Of a stretch of DNA of 64,000 nt, positions 8,064 through 17,080 are shown piece after piece (the first letter of the stretch is position 1; each line of letters starts with the position of its first letter). Position numbers and translations under genes: made by a program. The stretch is from positions 1 to 64,000 of the forward strand of contig JBFLXL010000009.1 in assembly GCA_040757205.1 (NCBI GenBank), given 5' to 3'. Below the pieces are notes generated by a model. It was not told the origin of the DNA and made no database searches. It was given only the letters and a program-made list of their open reading frames with translations. This DNA is from Bacillota bacterium (GTDB lineage: Bacteria > Bacillota > Desulfotomaculia > Desulfotomaculales > Desulforudaceae).

Positions 8064-9553
8064 GCTTTAGAGATCTGATCAACCAGCTGGACGTGTTGGA
8101 TCACGGTCCGCTTTTGGACGTTTTGGTGTCCGGAATCGCTTACGATTCGCGGCAGGTCCAGCCGGGTTTCATGTTTGCGGCTATCGACGGGCTGGTCACC
8201 GACGGCCACCGTTTTGTGCCCGACGCCGTGGCGCGGGGTGCGGCGGCCGTATTGCTCCAGCAAAGGGTGCCGGTGCCTGAGGGAGTGGCTTGGGCGGTGG
8301 TGCCCGACACCCGTAAAGGGCTGGCTTTGGCGGCCGGCCGTTTTTACGGGGACCCGGGCCGGGCGTTGCGCCTGGTCGGGGTGACGGGGACGAACGGAAA
8401 AACCACCACCACCCACCTGATCACGGCTCTTTTCCGGGCGCGCCGGCCGGGTGTGGGGTTGATCGGCACCATTGAAAACCGCATTGGGGACGAAGTGCTG
8501 CCTGTACGGCATACCACCCCCGAATCACTGGACCTGCAACGTCTTTTGCGCCGGATGGTCGATGCCGGGGTGACCGACGTGGTAATGGAGGTTTCCTCAC
8601 ACGCGTTGAGCTTATCCCGGGTGCACGGGCTTTCTTTTGAGGCGGGCGTGTTCACCAACCTGACCCAGGACCACCTCGACTTCCATGCCGGTTTTGAGGA
8701 CTATTTCGCCGCCAAAACTCAACTGTTCACGGGGCTCGGCGAAGCGGCGGCCGCCGTAATCAACCGGGACGACCCTTATGGGATACGCCTGTTGGATCTG
8801 ACCCGGGGACGCCCCATCACATATGCCGTGCACGAGGCCGCCGACGTGCGCGCTTCCGGGGTCCGTCCGGTTGCCGGCGGAGTGGAGTTTTTGCTGGAGA
8901 GTGCCTGGGGTTCCGCACCGGTGGCGCTCCGGCTGTCCGGGCTTTTTAACGTGTACAACGCTCTGGCCGCGGCCTGCGTCGGGCTGGATCGCGGTTTTGC
9001 ACCGGAAGAGATCGCCGGCGTCCTGGAAAAGGTCCAAGGCGTTCCCGGCCGGTTTGAGCGTGTTGATCAGGGGCAAGAATATACTGTGATCGTGGACTAC
9101 GCCCATACCCCGGACGGCTTGGAAAACGTGCTCCGGGCGGCGCGGGAAATTGCTCCGGGGCGGCTCATTTCGGTATTCGGCTGCGGCGGTGACCGGGATC
9201 GCGCCAAACGCCCGCTCATGGGGGCGATAAGCGCCCGCGGCGCCGACTACTCAGTGCTGACCTCGGACAATCCGCGCACGGAGGATCCATTGACCATTAT
9301 CGCCGATGTTGAGGAAGGCTACCGGCGGGTGCGGCCGGATGGATACGCGGTGGTGCCCGACCGCCGCGAGGCCATGCGGCACGCTTTCGAGAAGGCCCGG
9401 GCCGGAGACGTTGTGGTTATTGCGGGCAAGGGCCACGAGGACTACCAGATCGTCGGCACCAAGCGTCTGGAGTTCGACGACCGCCGGGAGGCCGCCGGGA
9501 TTCTGGCCGCTTTTGGCTACGGAGGAACAGATGAAGCCGACGACGATCGCTGA
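8060..9553 (+). CDS. murE: UDP-MurNAc-L-Ala-D-Glu:meso-diaminopimelate ligase
   Basis: A 497-residue Mur ligase. The ATP loop is GVTGTNGKTTTTH near residues 108-120. The amino-acid selectivity motif is DNPR at residues 403-406, which marks meso-diaminopimelate rather than lysine as the third peptide residue; this fits a spore former. The cytoplasmic enzyme adds that residue to the UDP-linked dipeptide. The TTG start overlaps the preceding stop and follows GGAGGGATGG. Confidence 0.96.
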   Translation: MSFRDLINQLDVLDHGPLLDVLVSGIAYDSRQVQPGFMFAAIDGLVTDGHRFVPDAVARGAAAVLLQQRVPVPEGVAWAVVPDTRKGLALAAGRFYGDPGRALRLVGVTGTNGKTTTTHLITALFRARRPGVGLIGTIENRIGDEVLPVRHTTPESLDLQRLLRRMVDAGVTDVVMEVSSHALSLSRVHGLSFEAGVFTNLTQDHLDFHAGFEDYFAAKTQLFTGLGEAAAAVINRDDPYGIRLLDLTRGRPITYAVHEAADVRASGVRPVAGGVEFLLESAWGSAPVALRLSGLFNVYNALAAACVGLDRGFAPEEIAGVLEKVQGVPGRFERVDQGQEYTVIVDYAHTPDGLENVLRAAREIAPGRLISVFGCGGDRDRAKRPLMGAISARGADYSVLTSDNPRTEDPLTIIADVEEGYRRVRPDGYAVVPDRREAMRHAFEKARAGDVVVIAGKGHEDYQIVGTKRLEFDDRREAAGILAAFGYGGTDEADDDR

Positions 9554-10943
9554 GATCGGCACTGTAACCGGGGCCGAGTTGATCCAGGGTGCACCGTTCG
9601 CCCCTGTGGCGCGCGTAACGACCGACACCAGGGCAATTAACGGCGGCGAGCTGTTTGTCGCCCTGCGCGGTTCCCGTTTTGACGGGCACGATTTCGTGGC
9701 GCAGGCCGTGGACCGCGGGGTTGGCGGATTGCTGGTCGGCCGGGAGGTATCCGTTCCCCCCGGCGTCCCCGTGTTGAAAGTCGCCGATACCCTGGCGGCG
9801 CTCCAGGCGCTGGCGCTGGACAACAGGCGGCGCTGCGGCCTGCCCGTTATTGCGGTTACCGGCAGCACCGGGAAGACCACCACCAAGGACCTGCTGACGG
9901 CCGTGCTCGCGGCCCGTTTCCGGGTGTCGGCCACCCGTGAGAACCTGAACAACGAAATCGGCCTACCCCTGACGCTCCTGGATATTGACCCCGACCACGA
10001 GGTGGCGGTGGTCGAGCTGGGGATGCGCGCCCGGGGCGAGATCGACCTCTTGGCCCGGATTTGTGAGCCGACGGGAGGCGTGATCACCAATATCGGTGAA
10101 ACCCACCTGGAACTTCTGGGTTCAGTGGCGAATATCGCCCGCGCCAAGGGGGAGCTTCTAGAACACATCCCCACTTCCGGGTTTGCCGTGCTGCATGCCG
10201 ATAGTCCCGGGATGGATGAGCAGGCAGGGCGGTGCCGCGGGAAAGTGATCCGCTTCGGAGAATCTGAATCCGCCGACTTCCGGCTCCTCGGCTATCAAGC
10301 CGTGCCGGGCGGCTCGGTTTTCCGGGCGCGGTCCCCCAGAGGGGACGAGGACTACCGCATGCCGCTTTTCGGCCGGCACATGGCGCAAAACGCCCTGGCG
10401 GCGATCGCGGTCGGGTCGGAACTGGGCCTGACGGTGAGTGAGATCCGTGCCGGCCTGGAGCAGGTCCGGACCTCGTCTTGGCGCCAAGCCCTGGTGAGGG
10501 CCGGGGGCTTGACCATAATCAACGATACATACAACTCAAGCCCTGCTTCAGTCAAGGCGGCGCTTGCGGTTTTGGCGGAGATTGCGGCCGGGGGTCCTAC
10601 AGTGGCGGTCCTCGGCGGCATGTTGGAGTTGGGTCCGCGTTCTGAGGCCGCCCACCGGGAGGTGGGGGTGGCTTTAGCCCACGCCGGCGTCGGTCAACTG
10701 GTGACCATGGGGGAGATGGCCGCGGGGATTGCCTGCGGCGCCCGTGAAGCCGGGTTGCCCGCCTCCCGCATCCAGATCTGCCGCACGCTCGAGGAAACCG
10801 TGGGCGCTGTCCGCCGGTTGGCGGGAGCGGGCGTTTTTGTTTTGGTCAAGGGCTCGCGCGCGTTCCAGATGGAGCAGATCGTGAAAGCCCTCGCCGAAGC
10901 GGCCGCGCCGGCCGCAGGCGAAACCGGGAGGGACGGACGTTGA
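9531..10943 (+). CDS. murF: UDP-MurNAc-tripeptide:D-Ala-D-Ala ligase
   Basis: A 470-residue Mur ligase with ATP loop GSTGKTTTKD near residue 115 and the motif NDTYNSSPASVKAAL near residue 331, typical of MurF. It adds D-Ala-D-Ala to complete the pentapeptide precursor in the cytoplasm. The ATG at 9531 follows GGAGGAAC and overlaps the end of murE by 23 bases, giving coupled translation. The frame is open further upstream, but that part lies inside murE and does not look like MurF. Confidence 0.95.
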   Translation: MKPTTIAEIGTVTGAELIQGAPFAPVARVTTDTRAINGGELFVALRGSRFDGHDFVAQAVDRGVGGLLVGREVSVPPGVPVLKVADTLAALQALALDNRRRCGLPVIAVTGSTGKTTTKDLLTAVLAARFRVSATRENLNNEIGLPLTLLDIDPDHEVAVVELGMRARGEIDLLARICEPTGGVITNIGETHLELLGSVANIARAKGELLEHIPTSGFAVLHADSPGMDEQAGRCRGKVIRFGESESADFRLLGYQAVPGGSVFRARSPRGDEDYRMPLFGRHMAQNALAAIAVGSELGLTVSEIRAGLEQVRTSSWRQALVRAGGLTIINDTYNSSPASVKAALAVLAEIAAGGPTVAVLGGMLELGPRSEAAHREVGVALAHAGVGQLVTMGEMAAGIACGAREAGLPASRIQICRTLEETVGAVRRLAGAGVFVLVKGSRAFQMEQIVKALAEAAAPAAGETGRDGR

Positions 10944-11944
10944 CACCGGTATTGGTGGCCGCCGGGGTAGCCTTCCTGGTGACACTGATCCTGGGTCCGA
11001 TCGCAATTCCGCTTTTGCACCGTCTCCGGTTCGGCCAGCGGGTGCGCTCCGACGGCCCTGCCCGTCACCTGCAAAAGACGGGGACGCCCACGATGGGCGG
11101 GGTGATGTTTCTGATCGGGGCGGCGGCCGCCGTCCCGGCGGTCGCCTTTTTGCCGGGAGGGCCGCCCGCCGGCTGGGCCGAAGGGCTGGTGGTGCTGGCC
11201 GTTGCCCTGGGGTTTGGGGTGCTGGGTTTTCTAGACGATTTCTCGAAGATGGTGCATAAACGGTCCCTGGGCTTGCGGGCCCGGGAGAAGCTCTTCGGCC
11301 AGGTACTGATTGCGGTCGCTCTGGCGGTGGTGTCCGTTTTTGTACTGGAACGCGGCACCGATTTCCCCGTGCCCTTTTCCGGACTGGTGGTTTCCGGCGG
11401 ATTGACCTTGGACCTGGGCTGGTGGTTTTTTCTAGGGACCACGGTATTCGTGGTTCTGGCTACAGCCAACGCCGTCAATCTTACTGACGGGCTGGACGGT
11501 TTGGCGGCCGGGACATTTGCGGTCGCGGCCCTGGCTTTCGCCGTGATTGCGCTGGTAATGGACAAAACCGGGGTCGGGATCGTGCTCGGTGCCTTAATCG
11601 GGGGTTCCTTGGGTTTTTTGTGCTACAACTACTACCCCGCACGGGTCTTCATGGGGGACACCGGTTCTCTGGCTCTTGGCGGGGGGTTGTCCGCGGCGGC
11701 GGTGATCACCAAGAGTGAACTCTTTCTTTTGATCATCGGTGGCGTGTTCGTAGCCGAAACGCTGTCCGTGATTATTCAGGTGCTCTCGTACCAGCTCACC
11801 CGGCGGCGCGTATTCCGGATGGCCCCCCTGCACCATCACTTTGAACTGGCGGGCTGGTCCGAAACACGGGTGGTGCTCACTTTCTGGACTGTCGGGGTGG
11901 TGTTGGCCCTCCTTGGCCTCGCCGGCCTCAGAGGTCTCGGCTAG
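10940..11944 (+). CDS. mraY: Phospho-MurNAc-pentapeptide transferase (lipid I synthase)
   Basis: A 334-residue polytopic membrane enzyme with about ten hydrophobic segments. The family motifs are present: the early TPTMGGVMF loop, FLDDFSKMVHKR, NAVNLTDGLDGLAAG, FMGDTGSLALGG and the MAPLHHHFE loop with its histidine cluster. It transfers phospho-MurNAc-pentapeptide to undecaprenyl phosphate, making lipid I. The TTG start overlaps the murF stop by 4 bases. Confidence 0.96.
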   Translation: MTPVLVAAGVAFLVTLILGPIAIPLLHRLRFGQRVRSDGPARHLQKTGTPTMGGVMFLIGAAAAVPAVAFLPGGPPAGWAEGLVVLAVALGFGVLGFLDDFSKMVHKRSLGLRAREKLFGQVLIAVALAVVSVFVLERGTDFPVPFSGLVVSGGLTLDLGWWFFLGTTVFVVLATANAVNLTDGLDGLAAGTFAVAALAFAVIALVMDKTGVGIVLGALIGGSLGFLCYNYYPARVFMGDTGSLALGGGLSAAAVITKSELFLLIIGGVFVAETLSVIIQVLSYQLTRRRVFRMAPLHHHFELAGWSETRVVLTFWTVGVVLALLGLAGLRGLG

Positions 11945-11953
11945 ACGGGGGGA

Positions 11954-13315
11954 ATGGACGTGGAACTGGCGGGAAAAAGCGTTTTAGTAGTCGGCGCCGG
12001 TAAGAGCGGGCAGGCGGTGTCCCGGTTTCTCGCGTCGCAGGAAGTGTCGGTAACCCTGACGGACACCAAAAAGCAGGAGGACCTTGAGCTGGATGTTCCC
12101 GCGGGCGTAAGCTTAAGCCTGGGCTTCTACCCCCAGATTTCTTCCGGGCGCTGGGATTTGATCGTGGTCAGTCCGGGTGTGCCCGCGCATATTCCACCCG
12201 CGGCCGAAGGCCGCCGGCTTGGTATCCCCGTGATCGGGGAACTGGAGTTGGCCTGGTGGTTTACACGTTCTCCCGTGGTGGCTGTAACCGGCACCAACGG
12301 GAAGACCACTACCACCGCGCTCTTGGGGGAGTTGTTCCGGCAGGCCGGGCGCCGCACCTTGGTGGCCGGGAACATCGGGGTACCCTTGATCACCGAGGTC
12401 GGGAACTACGGCCCGGGAGACGTAATCGTGGCCGAGGTGTCGAGTTTCCAACTGGAAACCACCCATGATTTCCGGCCCCGGGTGGCGGTCATCCTGAACC
12501 TGACCCCCGATCACCTGGACCGGCACGGCACCATGGAAGTCTACACCGAGGCTAAAGCCGCCATTTTCGCCAACCAGCAGGCGTCCGACTGGACCGTTTT
12601 GAATTTCGACGACCCGCGCACCAGAGCACTGGCTTCCCGGACGCGGGCCAAGGTCTTATTCTTCAGCCGCCGGCATAAACTGGAACAAGGCGTGTTTATC
12701 CAGGACGGCCGGATTATGGCGCGGACCGGGGGGAAGGAAGCGGACGTGTGCCCGGTCGAGACCCTGGGCATCCCGGGTGCGCACAACGTTGAGAATGCGC
12801 TCGCGGCGACGGCGGCGGGATGGGTGTCGGGGATCGAGCCGTCCGTCATAGGCCGGGCGCTGGCTGCTTTTAAGGGCGTTCCGCACCGGCTCGAAGTAGT
12901 GGGCCGGGTCGGCGGGGTCGAGTTCATCAACGATTCCAAGGCCACCAACCCGGACGCGGCTGTCCGGGCCCTTGGCGCGTACCCGGGCCCGGTGGTGCTC
13001 ATCGCGGGCGGGCGCAACAAGGGCAACGATTTCTCCGCCTTTATGGAAAAGGCCAAGGAGACGGTGCGGGTACTGGTCGTTCTGGGGGAGTGCGCCCCGG
13101 AAATGGCCGCCGCCGCCTTCCGGGCGGGCCTGGCGGAGGTCGTGTGGGCGAAAGACCTGCCCGCCGCCGTGCAACTGGCGCGAAAAGCTGCTCGTCCCGG
13201 CGAGGTGGTGCTTTTGTCCCCGGCATGTGCCAGTTGGGATATGTTCCGAAACTACGAGGAGCGGGGCGACCTCTTTCGCCGCCTGGTACGGGAACTGGCG
13301 GACAAACAGCAGTGA
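11954..13315 (+). CDS. murD: UDP-MurNAc-L-Ala:D-glutamate ligase
   Basis: A 453-residue Mur ligase with N-terminal Rossmann motif VVGAGKSGQA, ATP loop VTGTNGKTTTTALL near residue 115, the ligase motif HRLEVV near residue 312 and NDSKATNPDA just after it, as in MurD. It adds D-glutamate to UDP-MurNAc-L-alanine. It lies between mraY and ftsW, the standard position. Confidence 0.96.
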   Translation: MDVELAGKSVLVVGAGKSGQAVSRFLASQEVSVTLTDTKKQEDLELDVPAGVSLSLGFYPQISSGRWDLIVVSPGVPAHIPPAAEGRRLGIPVIGELELAWWFTRSPVVAVTGTNGKTTTTALLGELFRQAGRRTLVAGNIGVPLITEVGNYGPGDVIVAEVSSFQLETTHDFRPRVAVILNLTPDHLDRHGTMEVYTEAKAAIFANQQASDWTVLNFDDPRTRALASRTRAKVLFFSRRHKLEQGVFIQDGRIMARTGGKEADVCPVETLGIPGAHNVENALAATAAGWVSGIEPSVIGRALAAFKGVPHRLEVVGRVGGVEFINDSKATNPDAAVRALGAYPGPVVLIAGGRNKGNDFSAFMEKAKETVRVLVVLGECAPEMAAAAFRAGLAEVVWAKDLPAAVQLARKAARPGEVVLLSPACASWDMFRNYEERGDLFRRLVRELADKQQ

Positions 13316-14442
13316 TGGGCAAGGGGGGGGGCGGGTTAGTGCCTAAAACCAGCCGGGCTCCTGATTTTCTGCTTTTCCTGACCGTGTTGATGATGTTGAG
13401 CATCGGCCTGGTCATGATTTTGAGCGCCAGTGAGTACAGCTCCCTCATTCACTTCAACGACAGTTTCCATTACTTCAAGCGCCAACTGCTGTGGGCTCTG
13501 ATCGGCCTGGCGGCGATGTTCCTGGCGATGAACCAGGACTACCGGAAATGGCGGCGCTGGGCCCTGCCGATGCTGGCGGCGGCGTTCGTCCTGCTGATCC
13601 TGGTGCTCATCCCGGGGATCGGCATAGAGGCTTACGGGGCGCGGCGGTGGATCGGGATCGGCCCGGTCACTATGCAACCGTCAGAGTTCGTCAAGCTCTG
13701 CCTCGTGGTCTTCACCGCCTACGGCTTGTCCCGGAAGGGCGAGCTGGTGCGGCATTTCAGCCGCGGTCTTTTGCCGTTTCTGGTTATGCTTGGGGCCGCT
13801 TGCGGTCTGATTCTCCTCCAGCCCAACCTGGGCACCGCCATTATTCTGGCGGGCACGATCTTCGTGATGCTCTTCGCGGCCGGAGCCCGGCTCAGCACTT
13901 TGGCGGGCCTGGGTGTGCTGGGCCTGGCGGGCGTCGGGGCGGCCATCGCCGTCGCTCCTTACCGGTTGGAGCGCCTGCTCGCCTTCCTGGATCCCTGGCA
14001 GGACCCGCAGGGCAGCGGGCTTCAAATCATCCAGTCGCTTTACGCCCTGGGTTCGGGCGGACTTTTCGGCACCGGTCTCGGTCAGGGCAAGCAAAAATTC
14101 CTATACCTGCCCGCGCAACACACCGACTTCATCTTCGCGGTGGTGGGCGAGGAATTGGGGTTTATCGGCGCCTTTCTAATCATCGGTCTTTTTACGGTTT
14201 TCCTATGGCGGGGTTTGAGGATCGCGGTGTCCGCCCCCGACGCGTTTTCCAGCCTGCTGGCCACCGGGTTGACGGCGGGCATTGTCTTACAGGCCATCAT
14301 CAACATCGGGGTGGCCACCGGGAGCATGCCGATCACCGGGATTACCCTGCCTTTTATCAGTTTCGGAGGCAACTCCCTGATTTTCACCCTGGTCGGCGTG
14401 GGAATTCTGTTGAATATCTCTAAGTACGCCACCGGAAAATGA
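13315..14442 (+). CDS. ftsW: Septal lipid II polymerase FtsW (SEDS family)
   Basis: A 375-residue SEDS protein with about ten membrane segments. Motifs include GARRWIGIGPVTMQPSEFVKL, the catalytic-loop region after FLDPWQDPQGSGLQIIQSLYALGSGGLFGTG written here in parts, and the C-terminal PITGITLPFISFGGNSL. SEDS proteins polymerise glycan strands from lipid II together with the class B penicillin-binding protein encoded upstream. The ATG at 13315 overlaps the murD stop. An equally possible start is GTG 13339, which sits just after a run of nine G (13323-13331) that could serve as its ribosome binding site. Confidence 0.92.
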   Translation: MGKGGGGLVPKTSRAPDFLLFLTVLMMLSIGLVMILSASEYSSLIHFNDSFHYFKRQLLWALIGLAAMFLAMNQDYRKWRRWALPMLAAAFVLLILVLIPGIGIEAYGARRWIGIGPVTMQPSEFVKLCLVVFTAYGLSRKGELVRHFSRGLLPFLVMLGAACGLILLQPNLGTAIILAGTIFVMLFAAGARLSTLAGLGVLGLAGVGAAIAVAPYRLERLLAFLDPWQDPQGSGLQIIQSLYALGSGGLFGTGLGQGKQKFLYLPAQHTDFIFAVVGEELGFIGAFLIIGLFTVFLWRGLRIAVSAPDAFSSLLATGLTAGIVLQAIINIGVATGSMPITGITLPFISFGGNSLIFTLVGVGILLNISKYATGK

Positions 14443-14467
14443 GCACCATGAAATGAGGTCTGGGTTC

Positions 14468-15589
14468 TTGCGCATTATCATTGCCGGGGGCGGTACCGGC
14501 GGCCACATCTACCCGGCGCTGGCGATTGCGGAAGGAATCAAGCGGCGTCATTCCGGCGCCGACCTGCTGTACGTCGGGACAAGCCGGGGACTGGAGAGTG
14601 AGATCGTCCCCCCTACGGGCTTGCCGTTTTACGCCGTTCCGGCGGCGGGACTGAAGCGAAGTTTGAGCCCCGCCAACCTGGCGGCGGTGTTGCAGGCGGG
14701 GCGGGGACTCCAAGAGTCATTGTCCCTGGTGCGCCGTTTCCGCCCGCACGTGGTGGTGGGCACCGGCGGTTACGTGTGCGGGCCGGTGGTGCTGGCCGGG
14801 GTGCTGCGGGGAATCCCGACCCTGATCCACGAGCAAAACGCGCTGCCCGGCTTGACCAACCGGATGCTGGCGCGCTACGCCAGTCGCACGGCGGTGACTT
14901 TTGTCGACGCCGCCGGGTACTTTCCGGCCCGGGCCCGGATCATCCTTACGGGCCTGCCGGTGCGGCCGGAAATCCTGAGCACCAGCCGGCACGAGGCGCG
15001 CCGGCACCTGGGCCTTCCGGAGAAAGCCTTCGTGTTGCTGTCCTTCGGGGGCAGCCGGGGCGCCAGGAGTCTCAATCAGGCGATGATCCCGGTGGTACAG
15101 GCCTTCCGTAAACGTCCTGATGTGTGGTTGTTTCACGCCACCGGGACGTCCGGATACGGCGAGTTCGCGCCGCTTATGGAGGCGGCCGGTTCTTTTTCCC
15201 GGCCGCCCGGCAACCTTGTGGTCGCGCCCTACTTCCACGACATCGCCGCTCTCCTGGGTGCGGCCGACTTGGTGATCTGCCGCTCCGGAGCTTCGACCAT
15301 CGCCGAACTCACGGTGCTCGGGCTCCCGAGCATTCTGGTGCCCTATCCGTTCGCCACCGGAAACCACCAGGAGTATAACGCCCGGGCCCTTTCCGCGCGG
15401 GGTGCGGCCCTGCTTATTCCGGACCGGGAATTGACCGGAGAGCGTCTTTTGGCCGCCGTCACCGCCCTCCTGAACGAACCCCGGAAACTGGCGGAAATGG
15501 GTCGGGCGGGCAAAGCCCTGGGTAAGCCGCGCGCCCTGGACAGCATTCTGGATACCATTGAGAAGCTTGCAGGAAAAGGAACGAGATAA
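14468..15589 (+). CDS. murG: UDP-GlcNAc:lipid I N-acetylglucosaminyltransferase
   Basis: A 373-residue GT-B glycosyltransferase starting MRIIIAGGGTGGHIYPALAIA, the lipid I-binding signature. Later motifs are GTGGYVCGP, IHEQNALPGLTNR, SFGGSRGARSLN and a donor site with CRSGASTIAELTVLGLPSILVPYPFA seen near residues 272-297. It converts lipid I to lipid II at the inner membrane face. TTG 14468 is preferred because the family starts exactly here and GAGG lies 9 bases upstream; ATG 14453 would add five residues. Confidence 0.95.
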   Translation: MRIIIAGGGTGGHIYPALAIAEGIKRRHSGADLLYVGTSRGLESEIVPPTGLPFYAVPAAGLKRSLSPANLAAVLQAGRGLQESLSLVRRFRPHVVVGTGGYVCGPVVLAGVLRGIPTLIHEQNALPGLTNRMLARYASRTAVTFVDAAGYFPARARIILTGLPVRPEILSTSRHEARRHLGLPEKAFVLLSFGGSRGARSLNQAMIPVVQAFRKRPDVWLFHATGTSGYGEFAPLMEAAGSFSRPPGNLVVAPYFHDIAALLGAADLVICRSGASTIAELTVLGLPSILVPYPFATGNHQEYNARALSARGAALLIPDRELTGERLLAAVTALLNEPRKLAEMGRAGKALGKPRALDSILDTIEKLAGKGTR

Positions 15590-15595
15590 TTGAAA
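15569..15595 (+). promoter_or_regulatory. Sigma-H-like promoter element before murC
   Basis: GCAGGAAAA at 15569-15577, inside the 3' end of murG, is followed after 11 bases by ATTGAAA at 15589-15595, one base off RNNGAAT. It has the same 21-base AGGA-to-GAA offset as five other elements in the window. It would give murC-murB-murA a promoter of their own. Confidence 0.4.
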
Positions 15596-15627
15596 CATGT
15601 CACTCGTACACCTAGTTTCATCCGGTC

Positions 15628-15657
15628 CCGGACAGGCTAACGTAACACCCTGTCTGG
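15628..15657 (+). other. Hairpin in the murG-murC gap
   Basis: CCGGACAGG (15628-15636) pairs with CCTGTCTGG (15649-15657), 9 bp including one G-U pair, loop of 12. No T run follows, so it is more likely an mRNA processing or stability element, or a protein site, than a terminator. The 120-base gap is unusual in an otherwise tightly packed cluster. Confidence 0.35.
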
Positions 15658-15709
15658 AGTGCGCATAGTATACAAAGAACAGACGCCTTGGAGGAAGGAG
15701 CGAGTTTAT

Positions 15710-17080
15710 GTGCCTCTAGCACCCGAACGCGTACACTTTGTCGGTATCGGCGGCGCTGGGATGAGTGGCATTGCCATGGTCCTTTTGGACCGGGGGTGCA
15801 AGGTCAGCGGTTCGGATCTAAAGAAGTCGGAAATCACCGACAAGTTGCAGATGCGCGGGGCCCGGGTGTTTTATGGGCATTCACCGTCTCACCTGGGCGA
15901 CGCCGAACTGGTGGTGTATTCGTCCGCCGTACCGCCCGACAATCCGGAACTGGTGACGGCGCGCAAACGGGGCTTGCCCGTTGTTCCGAGGGCAGAGATG
16001 TTGGGGCGTCTGATGCGCCACTGGAAAGGGATCGCGGTCGCCGGCGCCCACGGCAAGACCACCACCACCTCACTGGTGGCCTTCCTGCTGGAGCGGACGG
16101 GATTGGACCCGACGGTGATCATCGGTGGCGAAATGAATGGATTTGGCAACGCCAAAACGGGCAGCGGGGAGTTCCTGGTGGCGGAAGCCGATGAGAGTGA
16201 CGGTTCGTTCTTCCTCCTTGACCCGTCCATTGTGGTCGTCACCAACGTGGAGGACGATCACCTGGACTACTACCACACGGTGGAGGCCATCCGAAAGGCC
16301 TTCCGGGAGTTCATCTTCAAGGTGCCGCGCGACGGGGTGGCGGTCTTAAACTACGATGATCCCTTTCTGCGCCGGGTGGCGCACGAGTTGCCCGTTCCGG
16401 TCATCACTTACGGCTCGGCGCCGGACGCCGACTGCCGGGCGGCTCGGTTTCACCTGAACGGCGCGGTCTCGGGCACCGACGTTTACTGGAGACGGGAACT
16501 TCTGGGCCGTCTTGAGCTGACCATTCCGGGCCGCCATAACCTCCTGAACGCACTGGCGGTGGTGGCCGTGGGCCGGCACGTAGGATTGGAGTTTCCGGAG
16601 ATTGCCCAGGCACTCAGGAACTTCCGGGGAGTCCGGCGGCGGTTCGAGCTAGTGGGGGAAAGCCGGGGAGTGCGGGTGGTTGACGACTACGCCCACCACC
16701 CTACGGAAGTCAGGGCCACGCTGGAGGCTGCCCGCCAGACCGGGCCGAAGCGTCTGATCGCTGTGTTTCAGCCGCACCGCTATACGCGCACCCGGTTTTT
16801 GCACAAGGAGTTCGGCAAGGCCTTCACGGCCGCCGATCAGGTGTGCTTGACCGAGATTTACCCGGCCGGTGAAAGACCGATTCCCGGCGTCAGTGCCCGG
16901 TTGATCGGAGACGAGATTCCGAAGCACCAGGGAGTTCGACCCGTGCTGTTCGAAGAGCAGGACCAATTGGTGGCCTACTTGGCGGCGATGGTTCGAGAGG
17001 GGGATCTGGTGATCACCCTGGGCGCCGGGGACATTTGGAGGACCGGGCGGGCGCTGCTCCGGATCCTGGAGGGAAGATAA
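15710..17080 (+). CDS. murC: UDP-MurNAc:L-alanine ligase
   Basis: A 456-residue Mur ligase: N-terminal VHFVGIGGAGMSGIAMVLL, ATP loop AGAHGKTTTTSLVAFLL near residue 107, EADESDGSF near residue 162 and DDYAHHPTEV near residue 324, all standard for MurC. It starts the peptide by adding L-alanine to UDP-MurNAc. GTG 15710 is chosen because GGAGGAAGGAG ends 9 bases before it and it gives the family N-terminus; the frame is open back to GTG 15659, and ATG 15708 is out of frame. It overlaps murB by one base. Confidence 0.95.
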   Translation: MPLAPERVHFVGIGGAGMSGIAMVLLDRGCKVSGSDLKKSEITDKLQMRGARVFYGHSPSHLGDAELVVYSSAVPPDNPELVTARKRGLPVVPRAEMLGRLMRHWKGIAVAGAHGKTTTTSLVAFLLERTGLDPTVIIGGEMNGFGNAKTGSGEFLVAEADESDGSFFLLDPSIVVVTNVEDDHLDYYHTVEAIRKAFREFIFKVPRDGVAVLNYDDPFLRRVAHELPVPVITYGSAPDADCRAARFHLNGAVSGTDVYWRRELLGRLELTIPGRHNLLNALAVVAVGRHVGLEFPEIAQALRNFRGVRRRFELVGESRGVRVVDDYAHHPTEVRATLEAARQTGPKRLIAVFQPHRYTRTRFLHKEFGKAFTAADQVCLTEIYPAGERPIPGVSARLIGDEIPKHQGVRPVLFEEQDQLVAYLAAMVREGDLVITLGAGDIWRTGRALLRILEGR

